Shown here: piece by piece, positions 34,588 to 46,735 of the stretch | Position numbering within the stretch: position 1 is the first letter of the stretch | Layout of the letters: each line of letters begins with the position of its first letter | Origin: Panaeolus papilionaceus | Taxonomy: Eukaryota > Basidiomycota > Agaricomycetes > Agaricales | Direction of reading: 5' to 3' | Assembly (NCBI GenBank): GCA_015501605.1 | Contig: JADNRZ010000017.1 | Location: forward strand, 1-64,000 | Length of the DNA: 64,000 nucleotides | Position numbers and translations under genes: made by a program | The notes under the pieces: model-generated | Seen by the model: the letters and a program-made list of their open reading frames with translations, nothing else | What the model was told of the DNA's origin: nothing | Databases searched by the model: none

Positions 34588-34599
34588 ATGATTGCATGA
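34588..34599 (+). pseudogene. Last codons of a deleted pheromone gene
   Basis: ATGATTGCATGA here aligns with the end of P1 (TGCGTCATTGCATGA) and the following flank aligns with that after P1 (TGYCCAATGC...), while everything upstream in the pheromone is absent. The segment deleted corresponds to about 28745-29304 of copy A. Confidence 0.5.
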
Positions 34600-35109
34600 C
34601 TGTCCAATGCACGGCGCGATAACCTCTTCAGTCCTGTGTAAGCATACGTAGGCCGACATCTATGACTATTGCTGAAAACAGTTTGCGTACCACACAGTGC
34701 ATTAACTTTTTCGATCGAATATTTAATTTATTCTAGTTGGGATGGTTAGTCTGACATTAACACCCATGCGACTGGACGGTGACTACAACGCTAAGTGGAA
34801 GTGGCCATGGAGGATGGTCCTTATCTAGTTAAAGTTTATTGCTGTGCCTTTTCAAACCCGTTTGTATCAGCAGTACTCTACTTAATTTACCCTTTTTAAC
34901 CTCAACTTCAATTTAGGGTGTTTTCGTTCTTGAACGTTTGAATTGACCAGACGATGCTTGATGGGGTATTCATCTGAACACGTGGCCGCCACAAGCGCCC
35001 GTTGGCCGGTTTACGGGTTATTTGCATCAACCACCGGCCGTAGTCCTTATGCCCGTTTCCTGTGTATTCGAATGTTGCGACTTTCTCCTATGTACCCTAA
35101 AATGCTGCA

Positions 35110-36200
35110 GGTGTCAACTGCAAGACGATAACCTCCCTGGAACCTGTGAATATTCTCATCAGCCATGATTTAGGCGTTCCTGCATTCCAACGGAATGCAC
35201 AACATCGATTAGAGAAATACATAGTCCCTTGAATACACTCTTCAAGTTTATCAGGTCAAAATCCTCCTGGAAAGATAGACTATTGACGTTTAGTGCAGTT
35301 ATGCGAGCGAGAATCACGCTTCGTTTGTCAGGGTGACAGCGATACATCCGCGTCTGCCAGAAATTGTTAACTCTTGAGTAGTCTCTATCTCCCTCAGAAC
35401 TGCTGCCAATTGCGTTACTACCTCTGGCCTTTGTGCTCTGACTCCACCTTAATATGTTTATTATCTACCAGGCGCGCATTTTAATGATAATAATGATCAA
35501 TTTGTATATCTAAGTATGAATACAAAACATAAACAGTATAGAGAGGTATAAGTACGAGTGCATAAATGCAAAGAAAATTGAGTCGGGGTATTATTAAGCG
35601 GCAGACTAGTCCGCCGCTTACAAAGGGGACAAACAACGGACCAAACAAACGCGTAAATGAGTGTAACAAAAACGTCCCTTAAGAACAAAAGCCTAAAAAG
35701 GGTCTCGTAATATCGGTACGTGTCGCAATCCACTTAAATTGTACACTCCGCATTGGCATTTTGACCTTCGATTATCTAGTAGCATTTCAGATCAAACATA
35801 AAGCAAATAAAACATCTGAAATTCTGCAACGAAGTTGATACTTGGATGAGGGCCATGACCTGCATAGCAGTCTTGGCATTTTCCGAGGCCCTTCGAATGC
35901 CGGCGTTCGGGAGGCAATGCTCCTGTTGCAATTCAACCTGAGTTCCTCAATTAGAGCATGCCATTTTTGGGATGCCCAACCATTGGACGATTACGACTAA
36001 ACGCGAAGCGCTTTCGGACAGGGGAAGCATCGAGTATTCTCCAAACAAGAGCACACAGTGGGGAATAGCTGCACAAAATGCGTCCGGCTGATGAGGCAGT
36101 GTATTCACACACTGTTAGCAAACAAGAGCATGCAATGGGTAAAAACCGCACAAAAAAAAAGGCCAGAACATAAGAACGAGTCCCAAAGAGGCCTCGTAAT
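35110..36200. other. Intergenic, no gene seen
   Basis: Short ORFs only. No motif, tRNA or repeat that I can support. Confidence 0.45.
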
Positions 36201-37176
36201 GTGGGGTGGTCTGGGATGGGCGCCTATGATGTATACTATCGAGAATTATGATCTGTGTTATTTTATGGTTCATTCGAGATTGAGTTATAAACGAGTATAG
36301 CCGCTTCTCGGGCATAAAACTGTTGACAACAATCCACAACACTGGTACATTATTGAGTTCATAGCATGACACATATCGTCCTGATGGAGAGTCATAGTAC
36401 AACTCAGGGTCGAGCTAATTGGAGCAGAATCATAGTTTGCCACTAAATATGCAGAACGAATAATTGGAGTGACTACCTTAGATGCCAGCTGTGGTTGGAC
36501 GCCTCCATTGGGTCCAACTGCCGACTCGGAATGATAGTATAACCATTGGGTGACTTTCCGTAGCATCTACATAGGATCCTAGATTTCGGTCTTAAACATT
36601 CAAATTTGGAGCTCGCCGAGATCCCCATTCCTAATGGGGAAGACTGGGGAAAATCTACTACCAATCTCCAGACTTTAGTCTGTTCGAGGGGTCAGGGCCC
36701 TTCTTCCAAGTTGAAACCTCCATCTCAAACTCTTTTCGTGTACGAAAAGCGTAATTCCTTGATGCCCCTCGACCACTTTTGATATTCTGCCCGTGTTGAG
36801 CCGCTTGAGCTCGATCTTCATCAGATTCTTTTGATTTACCTGCTGTCTTGTCTCATAACAGCTGTGGTGGGCCCTATCATCGTTATTGTCACTCGCCATC
36901 ATACTCTGATTCATCAACTGCAAATGACAGTAGCAGGGACCTGAGAAATGAATGTAATTTACCCATTGAGTGTATGCTGTTCCTTCTGGAATGCGGCGAC
37001 ATACGGGCAACATAAAACGAATTCCCGGAAAGAGTTGATGAGGGCGAAGTGAAAAAATGTTCTAGCATTTTGAGGACTATATTCAATAGACTTGGGTGAC
37101 GAGAAATATTGAATGTGCTCTCGAAATGAGCTCCATAAAGCGCAAGCACAGCCCTCAGGATAAGGCCTGAGGCGGG

Positions 37177-37184
37177 TATAAAAT
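37177..37184 (+). promoter_or_regulatory. TATA box of pheromone gene P2
   Basis: TATAAAAT, 100 bp upstream of the ATG at 37277. Confidence 0.65.
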
Positions 37185-37276
37185 CCCTCGAAACCTTTCG
37201 TACTATGCAGAACACTCCCCAAGCACCTTCAAGTTATCGAAACAAGTACAACACCTACCACCACACTCTGATCCCA

Positions 37277-37387
37277 ATGGACACTTTTACCAATGACGCT
37301 ATCACCGACATCATTGCTGACTTGCCTTCCGACCTCCCTGCCGATCATGACTATCCAAAACCTTTCGCGTGGTGCGTTGTTGCATGA
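37277..37387 (+). CDS. Mating pheromone precursor P2, 36 aa, CaaX CVVA
   Basis: An intronless ORF starting MDTFTNDAITDIIADLPSD and ending PKPFAWCVVA. Length, acidic N-terminal half, an aromatic/charged stretch before the end and a C-terminal CaaX box fit basidiomycete a-factor-like pheromone precursors. These are farnesylated at the Cys and processed to a short lipopeptide recognised by STE3-type receptors. The start at 37277 is preferred over the in-frame ATG at 37205: the latter sits only about 25 bp from the TATA box and the extension is closed by a stop in the sister gene P3. P2 and P3 differ at Ala14/Ser14. It lies on the left arm of the inverted repeat. Confidence 0.88.
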   Translation: MDTFTNDAITDIIADLPSDLPADHDYPKPFAWCVVA

Positions 37388-38399
37388 GCAACGTCCCCCA
37401 TGGCACATGAACGGCAATCCAAAGTAATGAACACTGGTAAGTAAGCTTCGCAAGTCATTACGGACCTCGTGTCATATCACCCCCAGACTCTGATTTTTGC
37501 TCACTGCAATTTTATCACAGATCCAACAAATCTAAAATATATCTGATGAAAAACCAATTGCGAAACAAATTTGAAGCAGAGCTGAAGATGTGGAGACAGA
37601 GGCCCGACCCGAGAGTTGTAATATTTATGATGATGCTTCCGAACTACCATTTCAAATACTATATTGTAACCGTCCCTGACATGGTCTGATGTTGTGAGGG
37701 GAGAATACTAAGTAACATCTACTGAGTCTCGTAGTATATTACCCCTTGATAAAACGGTCATTTGCCCCACCTGGGCCCGGGACATGTGGTCGAACGGCTA
37801 AGGAGTGGCGAGACGCTGTTGTTGGATTAAGGCTCGAATTTGTCCACCAGTCACTGCACAAGCGCCTGTCACTATGACATCCGTAGCTGACTTGGCGTCT
37901 AGTGCACATGGCAGTGCATCGTGGTCGACGGAACCTCTCGACACCCGCTTGTGTATCGTTTGCAGCCTTTGAATTCGGAATTCGGAATTAGATAATGTTA
38001 AAGACTGGATATTGTCATTCGAGCAATGCATACAGGATTGGAGCCCAACAGCCGTGGGAATCATATGGAGAGCTCAAGAGGTGTCAGCCAGAATTCCGGA
38101 TGGGACCGTCTAAGATCAAGAAAGATAAACAGCGTCGGTTGTATCAATGAACGCCCGTAGGCGACTCAGTACCAGTCAGTGCCTTAGATAAAATCGACTC
38201 CATTTTAGAACTACCTATCGATCCCATTTGCCTGTCTTTGACGCCCCCAGGGTGCGCACCGTGACGATCATTTCATTCTCGGACTGGTGCAAGCCGAAAT
38301 ACTACCTGGAATGCTCGACGACGTTAAAAAATATATCGATAACTTCGAGGACGACGGCATATCCTGTGTTCCTGAATGAGCATTCCGCTCTCTGAATTA

Positions 38400-39763
38400 A
38401 ACTGAGCCTATAGCCCGGTGTTGAGACAAAACCCAATCAACCGCTTGTCCTATTCGAAAAATCGACGTTTCTACCTTCTCGAGGACAATGAAAGACGAAA
38501 GGTAATACTGAATAAATCTATAGCCTACAAAAGGAGAGGGTTAAGCTCATTAGCGCATGTATGCGCAGCCCATGCTAACACTAGCAGACACGCCCACTTG
38601 TTCGTGCGAGCTCTCGTCACTTGAGGATGAGCACGGTGTGGTGAAGATATAACGGTACTTATCCCATTCCAATGTAATTGTGAGGTGTGCCATTGACACG
38701 CCCGTTATCGTCCAACGCGAATGAAGCACTTTAAGTCTAAATAGAGCATCGACATCTAAAGGTTCATCGTGCGGAAAGAAGTTACTACTTAGACTCCTAG
38801 CGATGTGAACACTAAAGATCATATTTAATATACATCCCTCGTTCAAATGGCGACGTCCACCGCTATGAGTCGACACTCACCACGAGGCACCCACTTATTA
38901 GCGCCTTCATTGACAACTCCGTTAAGCGAAGGCTGCTGCGGTATTTCAGCAATCACACAAGCGCTCTCTGGGCGCTCCGCTTGCTTAAGGCTCAGAGCAT
39001 ATGTCTATGTTGAGGGCACACGTCAAGGTTAAGTTAGGTTCGTAGCCTCGTGGAATAGTCTAAGAACTCTCATACACTGAAACGACATTGAAAAGCCTGG
39101 GGTGACCCACTCCATCGCCTTGGGGTGCCAGCTGGCACTGTGAATTAATACAGTTTCTTTGAATTAAATTTGAAGGAAGGTAAATAAAATATGTCAGTGA
39201 GAGCATCTAGCTTCAAGCTGTAATTCAAAGATGTCTCCGAAAAGCGGCGATATGTCAGATTTTAGCATGATTTCGTGGATCATGTGAGATAGGAGCGCTG
39301 TTAGAGTGCGTGATGGGTGGGTTGGGGGTGTTGTAAAAAATGGGACAAAATGTTAGAAAAATAAGACGGACATTAGCGTTGGGTGTGTTGTTGATATTAT
39401 TGAAGAAAGAAAAGAAATAAACACGAAGAAAGTAAAAAATAAAAAACAAGGGAGGGAGGGTGGTGTGATTACCTTGGCAACGAGACTAGCATGAATGATT
39501 TCATCAAATTCGTTCACACGCTCGGACACTGCGAGAGGTGTGGTTGGTTGATTCCCATTCCTTTTCCTTTCCTTCTGACAGACGACGACCACTCCACTCA
39601 CACAGCGCAGAAGTCCTCCTCTCCGTCTTTCTCCTTCTCTTTCCCCTTCCCCTCTTTTTCTCCTTCCTGTCACTCCGCAACACTCTGCGGTCACATTCTT
39701 TTTGTCTGATTCTTAAAACACACCTAACTACACACTTTTCCGGCTTTTGCTGAATATTAAACC
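38400..39763. other. Intergenic, no gene seen
   Basis: No supportable coding signal. The last 250 bp before the membrane-protein gene are C/T-rich (pyrimidine runs at 39560-39670), as in fungal promoters and 5' leaders. Confidence 0.45.
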
Positions 39764-41934
39764 ATGGGTTTTGGACATATGCAAGCAAAGCACAGACATG
39801 GTCATCCCAAACGTGCTGCTGAGCCTATTGTGCTCGAAAAGCGAGATGGTGAGCTATACCCCCACCCTAAAATCATAGTATTCACATTGACCAAAAAAAA
39901 AAAACAAAAAAAAAAAAAAAGCGTCCAGCTGCTCAGGCAATAACCCCTACGTCGCCCCATCCATGAACGCCATCGTCGACAGTCTCCAACCCCTCACCAT
40001 CACCTGGAACCCAGCGTGCTTCTCCGACGTCTCCAAGCTCAATATTGTCCTCTCAGCCGCAAACGAAGACATCCCCAACATCCACGCCTACACCAACATC
40101 GACCCCGCCTCGGGGTCCTATACCGCCGAACTCAAACCACGATGGTGGGGCGCCAAACAGTCTCAGCAGCTCCAGATCGTCATTTTGCCAGCCGGAGACC
40201 TCATCTTCCAGTCTAAATTCGTCGCTGGGCCCATTATCACCGCTACCTATACCCCTCCTGCTGATGGAAGCACCCCAGCTGCTGCTGATATGAACAAAAC
40301 CGGTGCAGATGACACTGTCACCGTCGTTGGTGGTATCCAACAGTCGGGTGGTGTCACACCAGGGGGCAAAGCAGCTGCCGTCTTGGTTCCGCTCATTTTC
40401 ATTGGCTTGGCTATTGCCGCATTCATCAAATGGAAACGCTCAAAGAGACAACAAAAATCCAAAGCATGGACCGAAAAAGTCGATCAGCGCATGTCGACTA
40501 TCTCAGTCGACTGGAAATCCGTTTCAGCTGCTGGCGCGAATGCTGCTATCCGCAACTCGATGGCGGTGGGCATGCGCGGATCTCGTACGTCCTCTGCGTT
40601 CGCATTTGGTGCTATCAGGCCTTCTAGTACCTTTGCTGTGGAGGATAATACGAGTATGTCGGAGAAGACCCCTGGTGCGCGTACCACCACCGGTGTGGGG
40701 CTGCGTAATCCCAATGGTGCAGCCAACGCCTCTACCGAGCGTGTTTCTCGTGTCTCATTCGCCCCTGATACTCGCGTCTCTCGTGTTTCGTTCGCTGATT
40801 CCAGGCCAAGTGGTGAATCCCGCCGTACCCGCGCTTATCACAGCGCATATATCCCACCGGTCCCTGCTTTGCCTGGCAACAACAACGACGATGAGACTTC
40901 TTCCAATGATGATAACTCGAGCGGTGCGATGTCTCCCCGACAGACGGAGGGCGCTATGGCGCTCACACCTGAGGCTATCCGTGCGAGGATCTCGCATGCG
41001 AGAGAGGATACGAGGAAGGATTCGATGGATGAGATGATGCCCGCTCTTTCAAGTATGCACCCTATTCCCTTTTTTTTTCACATCGGTTTTCTCACCCCAC
41101 TTTTTTCTAGTGATGCGCACTGGTAACGATCCCACATCCCCCGACGACTTCCTATTCCATCAAAACTCCACCAATGCTGCCGCTTCTGTTCCCGCCCCTC
41201 CCGCTCCCACCTACATCGCCCCACACCACGGCAGCTCTGCCAGCCCCAGCCCGCTCAGCCCCATGACTCCCATGAGCCCTGTTATGGACGCCATCCCCGC
41301 TAGCGTCATGTCCCCTGACGAGATGCTGCGCGCCTACGCCGAACGCAAGAAGAGCATGAACTCGCCCATGTCGCCTATCCGCACCGAGTCGCCTGTGCTC
41401 CCGCTCCCTGGCAGTGTGATGTCGCCTGATGACATGCTGCGCGCGTACGCGGAGAGGAAGAAGAGCGTGAATATGGGTGCTAGTGGGCATGGGAGTGTCG
41501 GAAGTGGAAGTGGTGGTATGCGGGCGCTGTATAATGCGACTGGACAGTTGGCGCAGACGACGCAGCAGTATCAGTACGCTGAGGACGAAGAGGCGGCGTA
41601 TGCGTATAGTCACCCCGAGTCGACGTATAGCACTGCGAGCGCCACGGCATACGAGTCGTCGGACTATAACAGCGCGTATAACGATGCGTATGCGGCGGTG
41701 GGGTTGGGGTATCCTTCGCCGATGGCAGCGACGGGCAATACGCCTCTGAGCCCGAAGAATGTGAATAATCCGTTCTTGCCGAGTGGGCCTGTTGAGGCGA
41801 GCAAGTATCCGTTTGGACACCACCCGAATGGGAGCATTGGGGTTGGAGCCTATGGGGGCGCCAAGTATACGATTGAGGATGAGGGTGATGAGGAGGGCGG
41901 GGGTATGGCGGGGAGAGGGGTGTATAGGGGCTAA
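39764..41934 (+). CDS. Single-pass membrane protein with Ser-rich cytoplasmic tail, 679 aa
   Basis: Exons 39764-39848, 39922-41052 and 41111-41934 join in frame. The N-terminus (MGFGHMQAKHRHGHPKRA) is basic, without a clear signal peptide. An ectodomain-like part (YVAPSMNAIVDSLQPLTITW, about residues 35-160) precedes one membrane segment AAVLVPLIFIGLAIAAFIKW followed by basic residues. A long low-complexity tail comes next, with paired motifs VSRVSFAPDTRVSRVSFAD and a duplicated motif MSPDEMLRAYAERKKS / MSPDDMLRAYAERKKS. The layout resembles fungal plasma-membrane glycoproteins with serine-rich tails, but no named family is assigned. The first intron carries a poly(A) tract close to its acceptor. 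It lies between the two arms of the pheromone inverted repeat. Confidence 0.8.
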
Positions 41935-43100
41935 GGAGAGTGGCTAGTCAATTGGGGATTTGAATCCCCTTTTTTTCGTGTTGATGATGCCCACATGCCT
42001 ATGACTTACGCCCTTTTGTGTCCTCTTTCCTGTTGATGCCCATGTTACTTATGATTCCTCCCTCATCTATCTGGTCCGGGTTTTTCCGACCACTCACTCT
42101 TCACCTCGATTTTTGTCGTGTTCCATTGCTTCATCTCATCCTCATCTCTGACTCGTCCATTGTGTGTTTGATATTATTGTTCCGATGTCTTATATTATAA
42201 TCCCCCCTGCGTCGTCTTTTGGCTTCCTCCATGTCCTCGTGTAACTCGTCTCCTCTTATCGTCGTCGTTTGTTGACGATTGATTCCGTTCCTTTTGCGTT
42301 GCCTTTAAAATCCTACTTTTGCCCGTTGAAGTTCAGTGTATATATACCATCCAGACCATCCATATCTTTCTCCTCTATATCCGACCCACCCATCCCCATT
42401 CTACCTACCCCCATTTTGTGTTCATCATTCGAGGCTTTTACCTTTTTTTCATATTTGATTCAGGTCCTCGAGACTCACGCCAACCTTGAAGCGTGTTTTC
42501 CATTTCACACGTACGCCCTCCGTACACATTACATTTTTTTGCTTCTTGAATGTCGTGATCTGGATCTCGAGTGATTGGTTTTATCTTTATCTTTTCAGTT
42601 TGTACAGTTACCTTTTTTTATTACCCCCTAGCGTTCTTGTGCGATTTGAGTAGCATAGTATAGCTTAGGGTGGTGCAGTATATACCTTTTGCGATTACGT
42701 TTTAACTTTTATTTGATTATTGTTATGCACTGTATGCGAGGCGAATAGGGGTAGGGGGGACTTTTGATTGAATTGGTGAAATGATATTTATTTTGTTATG
42801 CGCGGCGGTTTAGGTTGGAGGGTGAAGAAGATTGCTTTTAGTAGTGCAACTTGAAGGGAATGACGGAGTCGGAGGAGATAGAATTGAATGCACCCAGCGT
42901 CGTTACGATGTGTGAAATTAAATCGCAAGCATCGTAAAAACGACGGGCGCCTAATGACATGTCATGTCACACTCACAATTTCAATGGTGTGCCCATGTGT
43001 GTTATTTATTACGAGGCCTCGTTGGGACTCGTTCTGATCTTCCCTGTCAGTGTTTATATGCCACTTTTCCCTATTGCATGCCCTTGTCTATTAATAGATT
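41935..43100 (+). other. 3' flank of the membrane-protein gene, pyrimidine-rich
   Basis: T/C-rich sequence without a supportable gene, probably 3' UTR and spacer. 43100-44200 likewise shows no gene. Confidence 0.4.
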
Positions 43101-44278
43101 CTGGTCACACTGCCTCGTGATGATGATGAGCCTGGCGTAATTCGTGCAACCCTTTCCTATTGCATGCCCTTGTTTGGCATGAGTCAAGTTTTCCACAGTA
43201 CTTCGAGTCTAGGGATTTCCATGTGGGGTGCTATGTAAACATGCATTGATCCCCAATCATCCTCAAACGCAAGCATTATAAGCCAAGATCGGAAGAGCGA
43301 AGTTACAAACGACATTCGAAAGGATAGATTGCTATTCAAAGCGGGTACAACATCAATTTGTAAACACTATAATTCTCTGAAATATCCACAGAGGTCTTTC
43401 CCTCGAACTGTCCCTGCCCGTTCAAGTTACATACTCTGTCGGCTCACCATCATTCACCACCCCATGTGCATACTTTTACAATGCCCCTTTTGAGCCCGTA
43501 TGTGCCTTGAACAGGTTTTAGTTACTCAGGTGTGATCAAATTATAGCGTATACATTGATATTACAATTGTAACCTTCATTCCGAGCGGACTCACCGCTGT
43601 TGGCACCGTCATTTTTACTTGATGTCTTCACATGTACCGGAGAGTTAGCACAATGATTACTTGTGAGAAACAATAACGAGCGACGCTGAGGCCAACTGTG
43701 CCCATCCTGCTCTGCTGATGGGTACTGCTTCTCCCTTTTCTTCGACAAAACCCTTCATGAATATAGATGATCGCCGTCGAGGAGTAACATTGTATGTTGG
43801 AAGGAACATCTCGGTCTACGCTCCCAATGCGTTGGGTATTTATCGAAGAAGTTCCCGACTTCGTGCATCGGGCGCTTGATCATGATGCCACGCTCGTCGA
43901 CACAAGTGAGGGAGTGTCATATGTAACCTCGGTCTGTGCGGTCATAAAATCCGTGCAAGCTGTTTCGAAATAGCGAATTTATCTTTCATTTACAAATAAC
44001 CATAAAAATTGAGGGTGGGTATTATACACGAAGCTCCGATCATGTGGTGAAGCATGATTCGAATAAAATATTTTGCTGTTGAAGGATATCATGATCTCGT
44101 AAAACAACTAGGTGATTAGAGTTGGTGTCCCGTTGATGACTTTATCATAATATCACACGGCCCTCGAACTAATGCAAACCTCCCAATCCCATGACGTTCT
44201 TCATAGAGTGACACATTTCGCACCACCGGCTCCCCCGTAGTCTTCATCGACGGCAACGTTCGGGGACGTTCCAGGGCC

Positions 44279-44284
44279 AATATC
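44279..44284. repeat. 6-bp target site duplication AATATC (left)
   Basis: Direct repeat with 45202-45207 around the TIR element inside P5. Confidence 0.8.
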
Positions 44285-45201
44285 TATGGTGCGCCTTCTG
44301 CACATTTATTACCTATGACCCAATGTTTGATGTATCAGTATGCAGGCGCTATCTACACCCTATCGTAGCGTTGGGGGTGGCACAACCTTCGAAGTTGTGC
44401 CTAATTTCCCGAACATTTGTGGCACAACCTTCGAAGGTTGCGCCTAATACCTCAAATATTTGTGGCACAACTTCGAAGTTGTGCCAAAACCCGTCGAGAT
44501 GATGCCACAACTTTCGTTCATTGGCACAACCTGCTGTTAATTCTTCGAGAATTGTGACACAGCTTTCGAAATCTTGGCACAACTTCGACGAAATTCCTGT
44601 AGACCATGGCACAACTTAGATTGATGATTGAAAATTAGCCCGAAAAACACCTCAAATCCTGGCACAACTTCATAAATGAGGCACAACCTTTCAGATTTTA
44701 CATGAAATCGGAAAATAAAGCAATGATTAAAGGGATACCTGTACTTTTAGCATGCCAAATATTTTTAAAATTATGCTATTTTGGAAATACTCTTTGATTT
44801 CGAGTGGTGATTTTTAAGGGTTATGCCATAATTCTTGTTATTTTGGCACAACTTGGCATGAATACCCTTGGGTCGCACTATGATTCTCGAATATATGGCA
44901 CAACCTGTGACAATTATTCGAAGTTTTACCACGATCCTTGAAGAATTAAGCACAAGTTGTGCCAATGAACGAAAGTTGTGGCATCATCTCGACGGGTTTT
45001 GGCACAACTTCGAAGTTGTGCCACAAATATTTGAGGTATTAGGCGCAACCTTCGAAGGTTGTGCCACAAATGTTCGGGAAATTAGGCACAACTTCGAAGG
45101 TTGTGCCACCCCCAACGCTACGATAGGGTGTAGATAGCGCCTGCATACTGATACATCAAACATTGGGTCATAGGTAATAAATGTGCAGAAGGCGCACCAT
45201 A
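44285..45201. mobile_element. Foldback/MITE-like TIR element, 917 bp, inserted in P5
   Basis: Terminal inverted repeats of about 245 bp, essentially perfect, start TATGGTGCGCC. The repeats contain several short palindromes around TTCGAA (GGCACAACCTTCGAAGGTTG type), and the unique centre is about 425 bp without coding capacity. The flanking duplication is AATATC. It shares its outermost bases with the element at 47128-47802. No transposase was found, so it is non-autonomous. Confidence 0.8.
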
Positions 45202-45207
45202 AATATC
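45202..45207. repeat. 6-bp target site duplication AATATC (right)
   Basis: Partner of 44279-44284. Confidence 0.8.
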
Positions 45208-46526
45208 GGCGATCTCGTCGTGAGTGAAGCGGTCCATCGGGTGATTAGATGTAAAGCGTTGAGGTATTTGCCTTGAGTTCCGCAGAATAGGCCCTGATAG
45301 CGGTTGAATTTGCTTTGGTTGCTGAGGAATCCATCCGAGTGTATGTCTCCAGTACATCTGCTTGTCCTCCCTACATCTCAAAGTGTTGGCGCAGCTCACA
45401 ATTCGCAAAGGACATTGCATCCCACAGAAAATAGGCGCACCATTCTCATCGCTGTCAAACGCAATGCAAGCCACCATTTCTAACTCGTGCATTTCAGCGC
45501 CCTACACAATAGCGACCAATTAATGGGGTCGATATTTCAGCGGAAATTTTCGGTATTACTGAAGGCCAACTATCGATATGTTTTTTTAACGTTATCGAGC
45601 ATTCCAGGTAGTATTTCGGCTCGCGCCAGCCCGAGAATGGAATGATCTGTCACGGTGCGCTCTCGGAACGTCAAAGACAGACGATTACGATAGATAGATA
45701 TATCCAAAATGGAGTCAGTTTCATGTAAGGCAAGGCACTGACTTGTACTGAGTCCCCAACGCTGCTCACCTCTCTTTATCTTAGACGGTCCCATCCGGGA
45801 TTCAGGTTGGCACTATCGAGTTCTCCGAGATAATTCCCACGGCTCTTCGGCTTCTACCTTGTATGCATGTCTCCGACTTTATTGCTCAAATGACAACGTC
45901 CAGTATTTAACGTTATCTAATGACTCCATAATCCGAATTAAAACGCTGAAAAAAACATACAAGCAGGTGCCGAGAGGTTCCATCGACCTCAATGCACTGC
46001 CATGTGCGCTCGATGCCAAGTCAGCTACTAATGTCACATCGACAGGCGCTTGTGCAGTGACTGGTGGACAAATTCGGGTCTCAACCCAACAACAACGCCT
46101 CAACACTCCATAACTAGTCAAGCACATGTCCCGGGCCCAGGTGGGGCAAATGACGGTTTTTTAAGGTGTATATCTAATATACGAGACTCAGTCGATGTTA
46201 CTTAGTATTCTTCGCTCACAACATCAGATCAAGCCAGGGACGGTTACAATATAGCATTCGAAATGGTACTGTTTGAAAGCATCATATTAAATATTACAAC
46301 TTTCGGGTCGGTCCACTGTCTCCACATCTTCAGCTCTGCTTCAAATTTTTTCGCCATTGGTTTTTTCATCCGATATAGTTTAGATTTGTTGGATCTGTGA
46401 TAAAATTGCAGTGAGCAAAAATCGGAATCCGGTGGTGACACGACACGAGGTCCGTAATGACCTGCGAAGCATACTTACCAGTGTTCATTACTTTGGATTG
46501 CCGTTCATGAACCATGGGAACGTTGC

Positions 46527-46637
46527 TCATGCAACAACGCACCACGCGAAAGGTTTTGGATAGTCATGATCGGCAGGCAGGTCGGAGGGCAAGTCAGAAA
46601 TGATGTCGGTGATAGCGTCATTGGTAAAAGTGTCCAT
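46527..46637 (-). CDS. Mating pheromone precursor P3, 36 aa, CaaX CVVA
   Basis: MDTFTNDAITDIISDLPSD to PKPFAWCVVA: the inverted copy of P2, with Ala14 changed to Ser and otherwise the same predicted protein. The mature C-terminal peptide should be identical to that of P2, so the two are probably redundant. The upstream in-frame extension seen at P2 is closed here by TAG, which supports the MDTFT start. Its TATA box is at 46728-46735. Confidence 0.88.
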   Translation of the reverse strand: MDTFTNDAITDIISDLPSDLPADHDYPKPFAWCVVA

Positions 46638-46727
46638 TGGGATCAGAGTGTAGTGGTAGGTTTTACTAGTTTAGATGACTTGAAGGTGCTTGGGGAGTAT
46701 TCTGCATAGTATGAAAGATTTTGAGGG

Positions 46728-46735
46728 ATTTTATA
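46728..46735 (-). promoter_or_regulatory. TATA box of pheromone gene P3
   Basis: TATAAAAT on the minus strand, about 91 bp before the ATG, in the same context as at P2. Confidence 0.65.

Larger units (their letters stand above)
31950..34600. repeat. Segmental duplication, copy B (partner 26320-28760)
   Basis: Same gene order and flanks as copy A, in the same orientation, with related flank continuing to about 35110. The pheromone body present after copy A is missing here except for the last codons near 34588-34599. Confidence 0.75.
36220..38350. repeat. Large inverted repeat, left arm
   Basis: This arm matches the complement of about 45500-48610. Clear anchors are P2 (37277-37387) versus P3, the segment GAGGGGCATCAAGGAATTACG (as complement near 36750) versus 47820, and the block 37800-38070 versus 45859-46113. 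The site corresponding to the TIR element at 47128-47802 is unoccupied here (AATATC at about 36783). Confidence 0.75.
44201..45237 (-). pseudogene. Pheromone precursor P5 split by a TIR element
   Basis: The 5' part is 45237-45202 (MDRFTHDEIADI). The 3' part is 44278-44201 (GPGTSPNVAVDEDYGGAGGA then KCVTL and stop). Between them lies a 917-bp element with a 6-bp duplication. Without the element the two parts are in the same frame and total 37 codons plus stop, the normal size of the pheromones here. The CaaX box is CVTL, unlike the CVVA/CVIA of the others, so this was a different pheromone type. As it stands, translation runs into the element (after DI: YGAPSAH...) and loses the CaaX box. Confidence 0.8.

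Noticed and set aside
37205..37276. In-frame upstream extension of P2 starting MQNTPQAP
   Set aside because: Its ATG is only about 25 bp from the TATA box and the same extension is stopped in P3.
40303..41037. 244-codon ORF on the plus strand, overlapping the membrane-protein gene
   Set aside because: Out-of-frame shadow of the 39764-41934 gene; Arg/Leu-rich composition without motifs.
41152..41823. 223-codon minus-strand ORF
   Set aside because: Antisense shadow of the membrane-protein tail (His/Arg-rich), no start context or motif.
35110..44200. Search for an STE3-type pheromone receptor near the pheromone genes
   Set aside because: No ORF or exon chain with seven hydrophobic segments; the only membrane protein here has a single helix.
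44370..45120. CRISPR-like appearance of repeated GGCACAAC words
   Set aside because: Irregular spacing, palindromic arrangement inside a TIR element, eukaryotic context.
44349..45137. Two mirror ORFs of 87 and 89 codons with the same ANERKLWHHLDGFW peptide
   Set aside because: They are the two arms of the perfect inverted repeat of the TIR element read outward; repetitive palindromic sequence, not genes.
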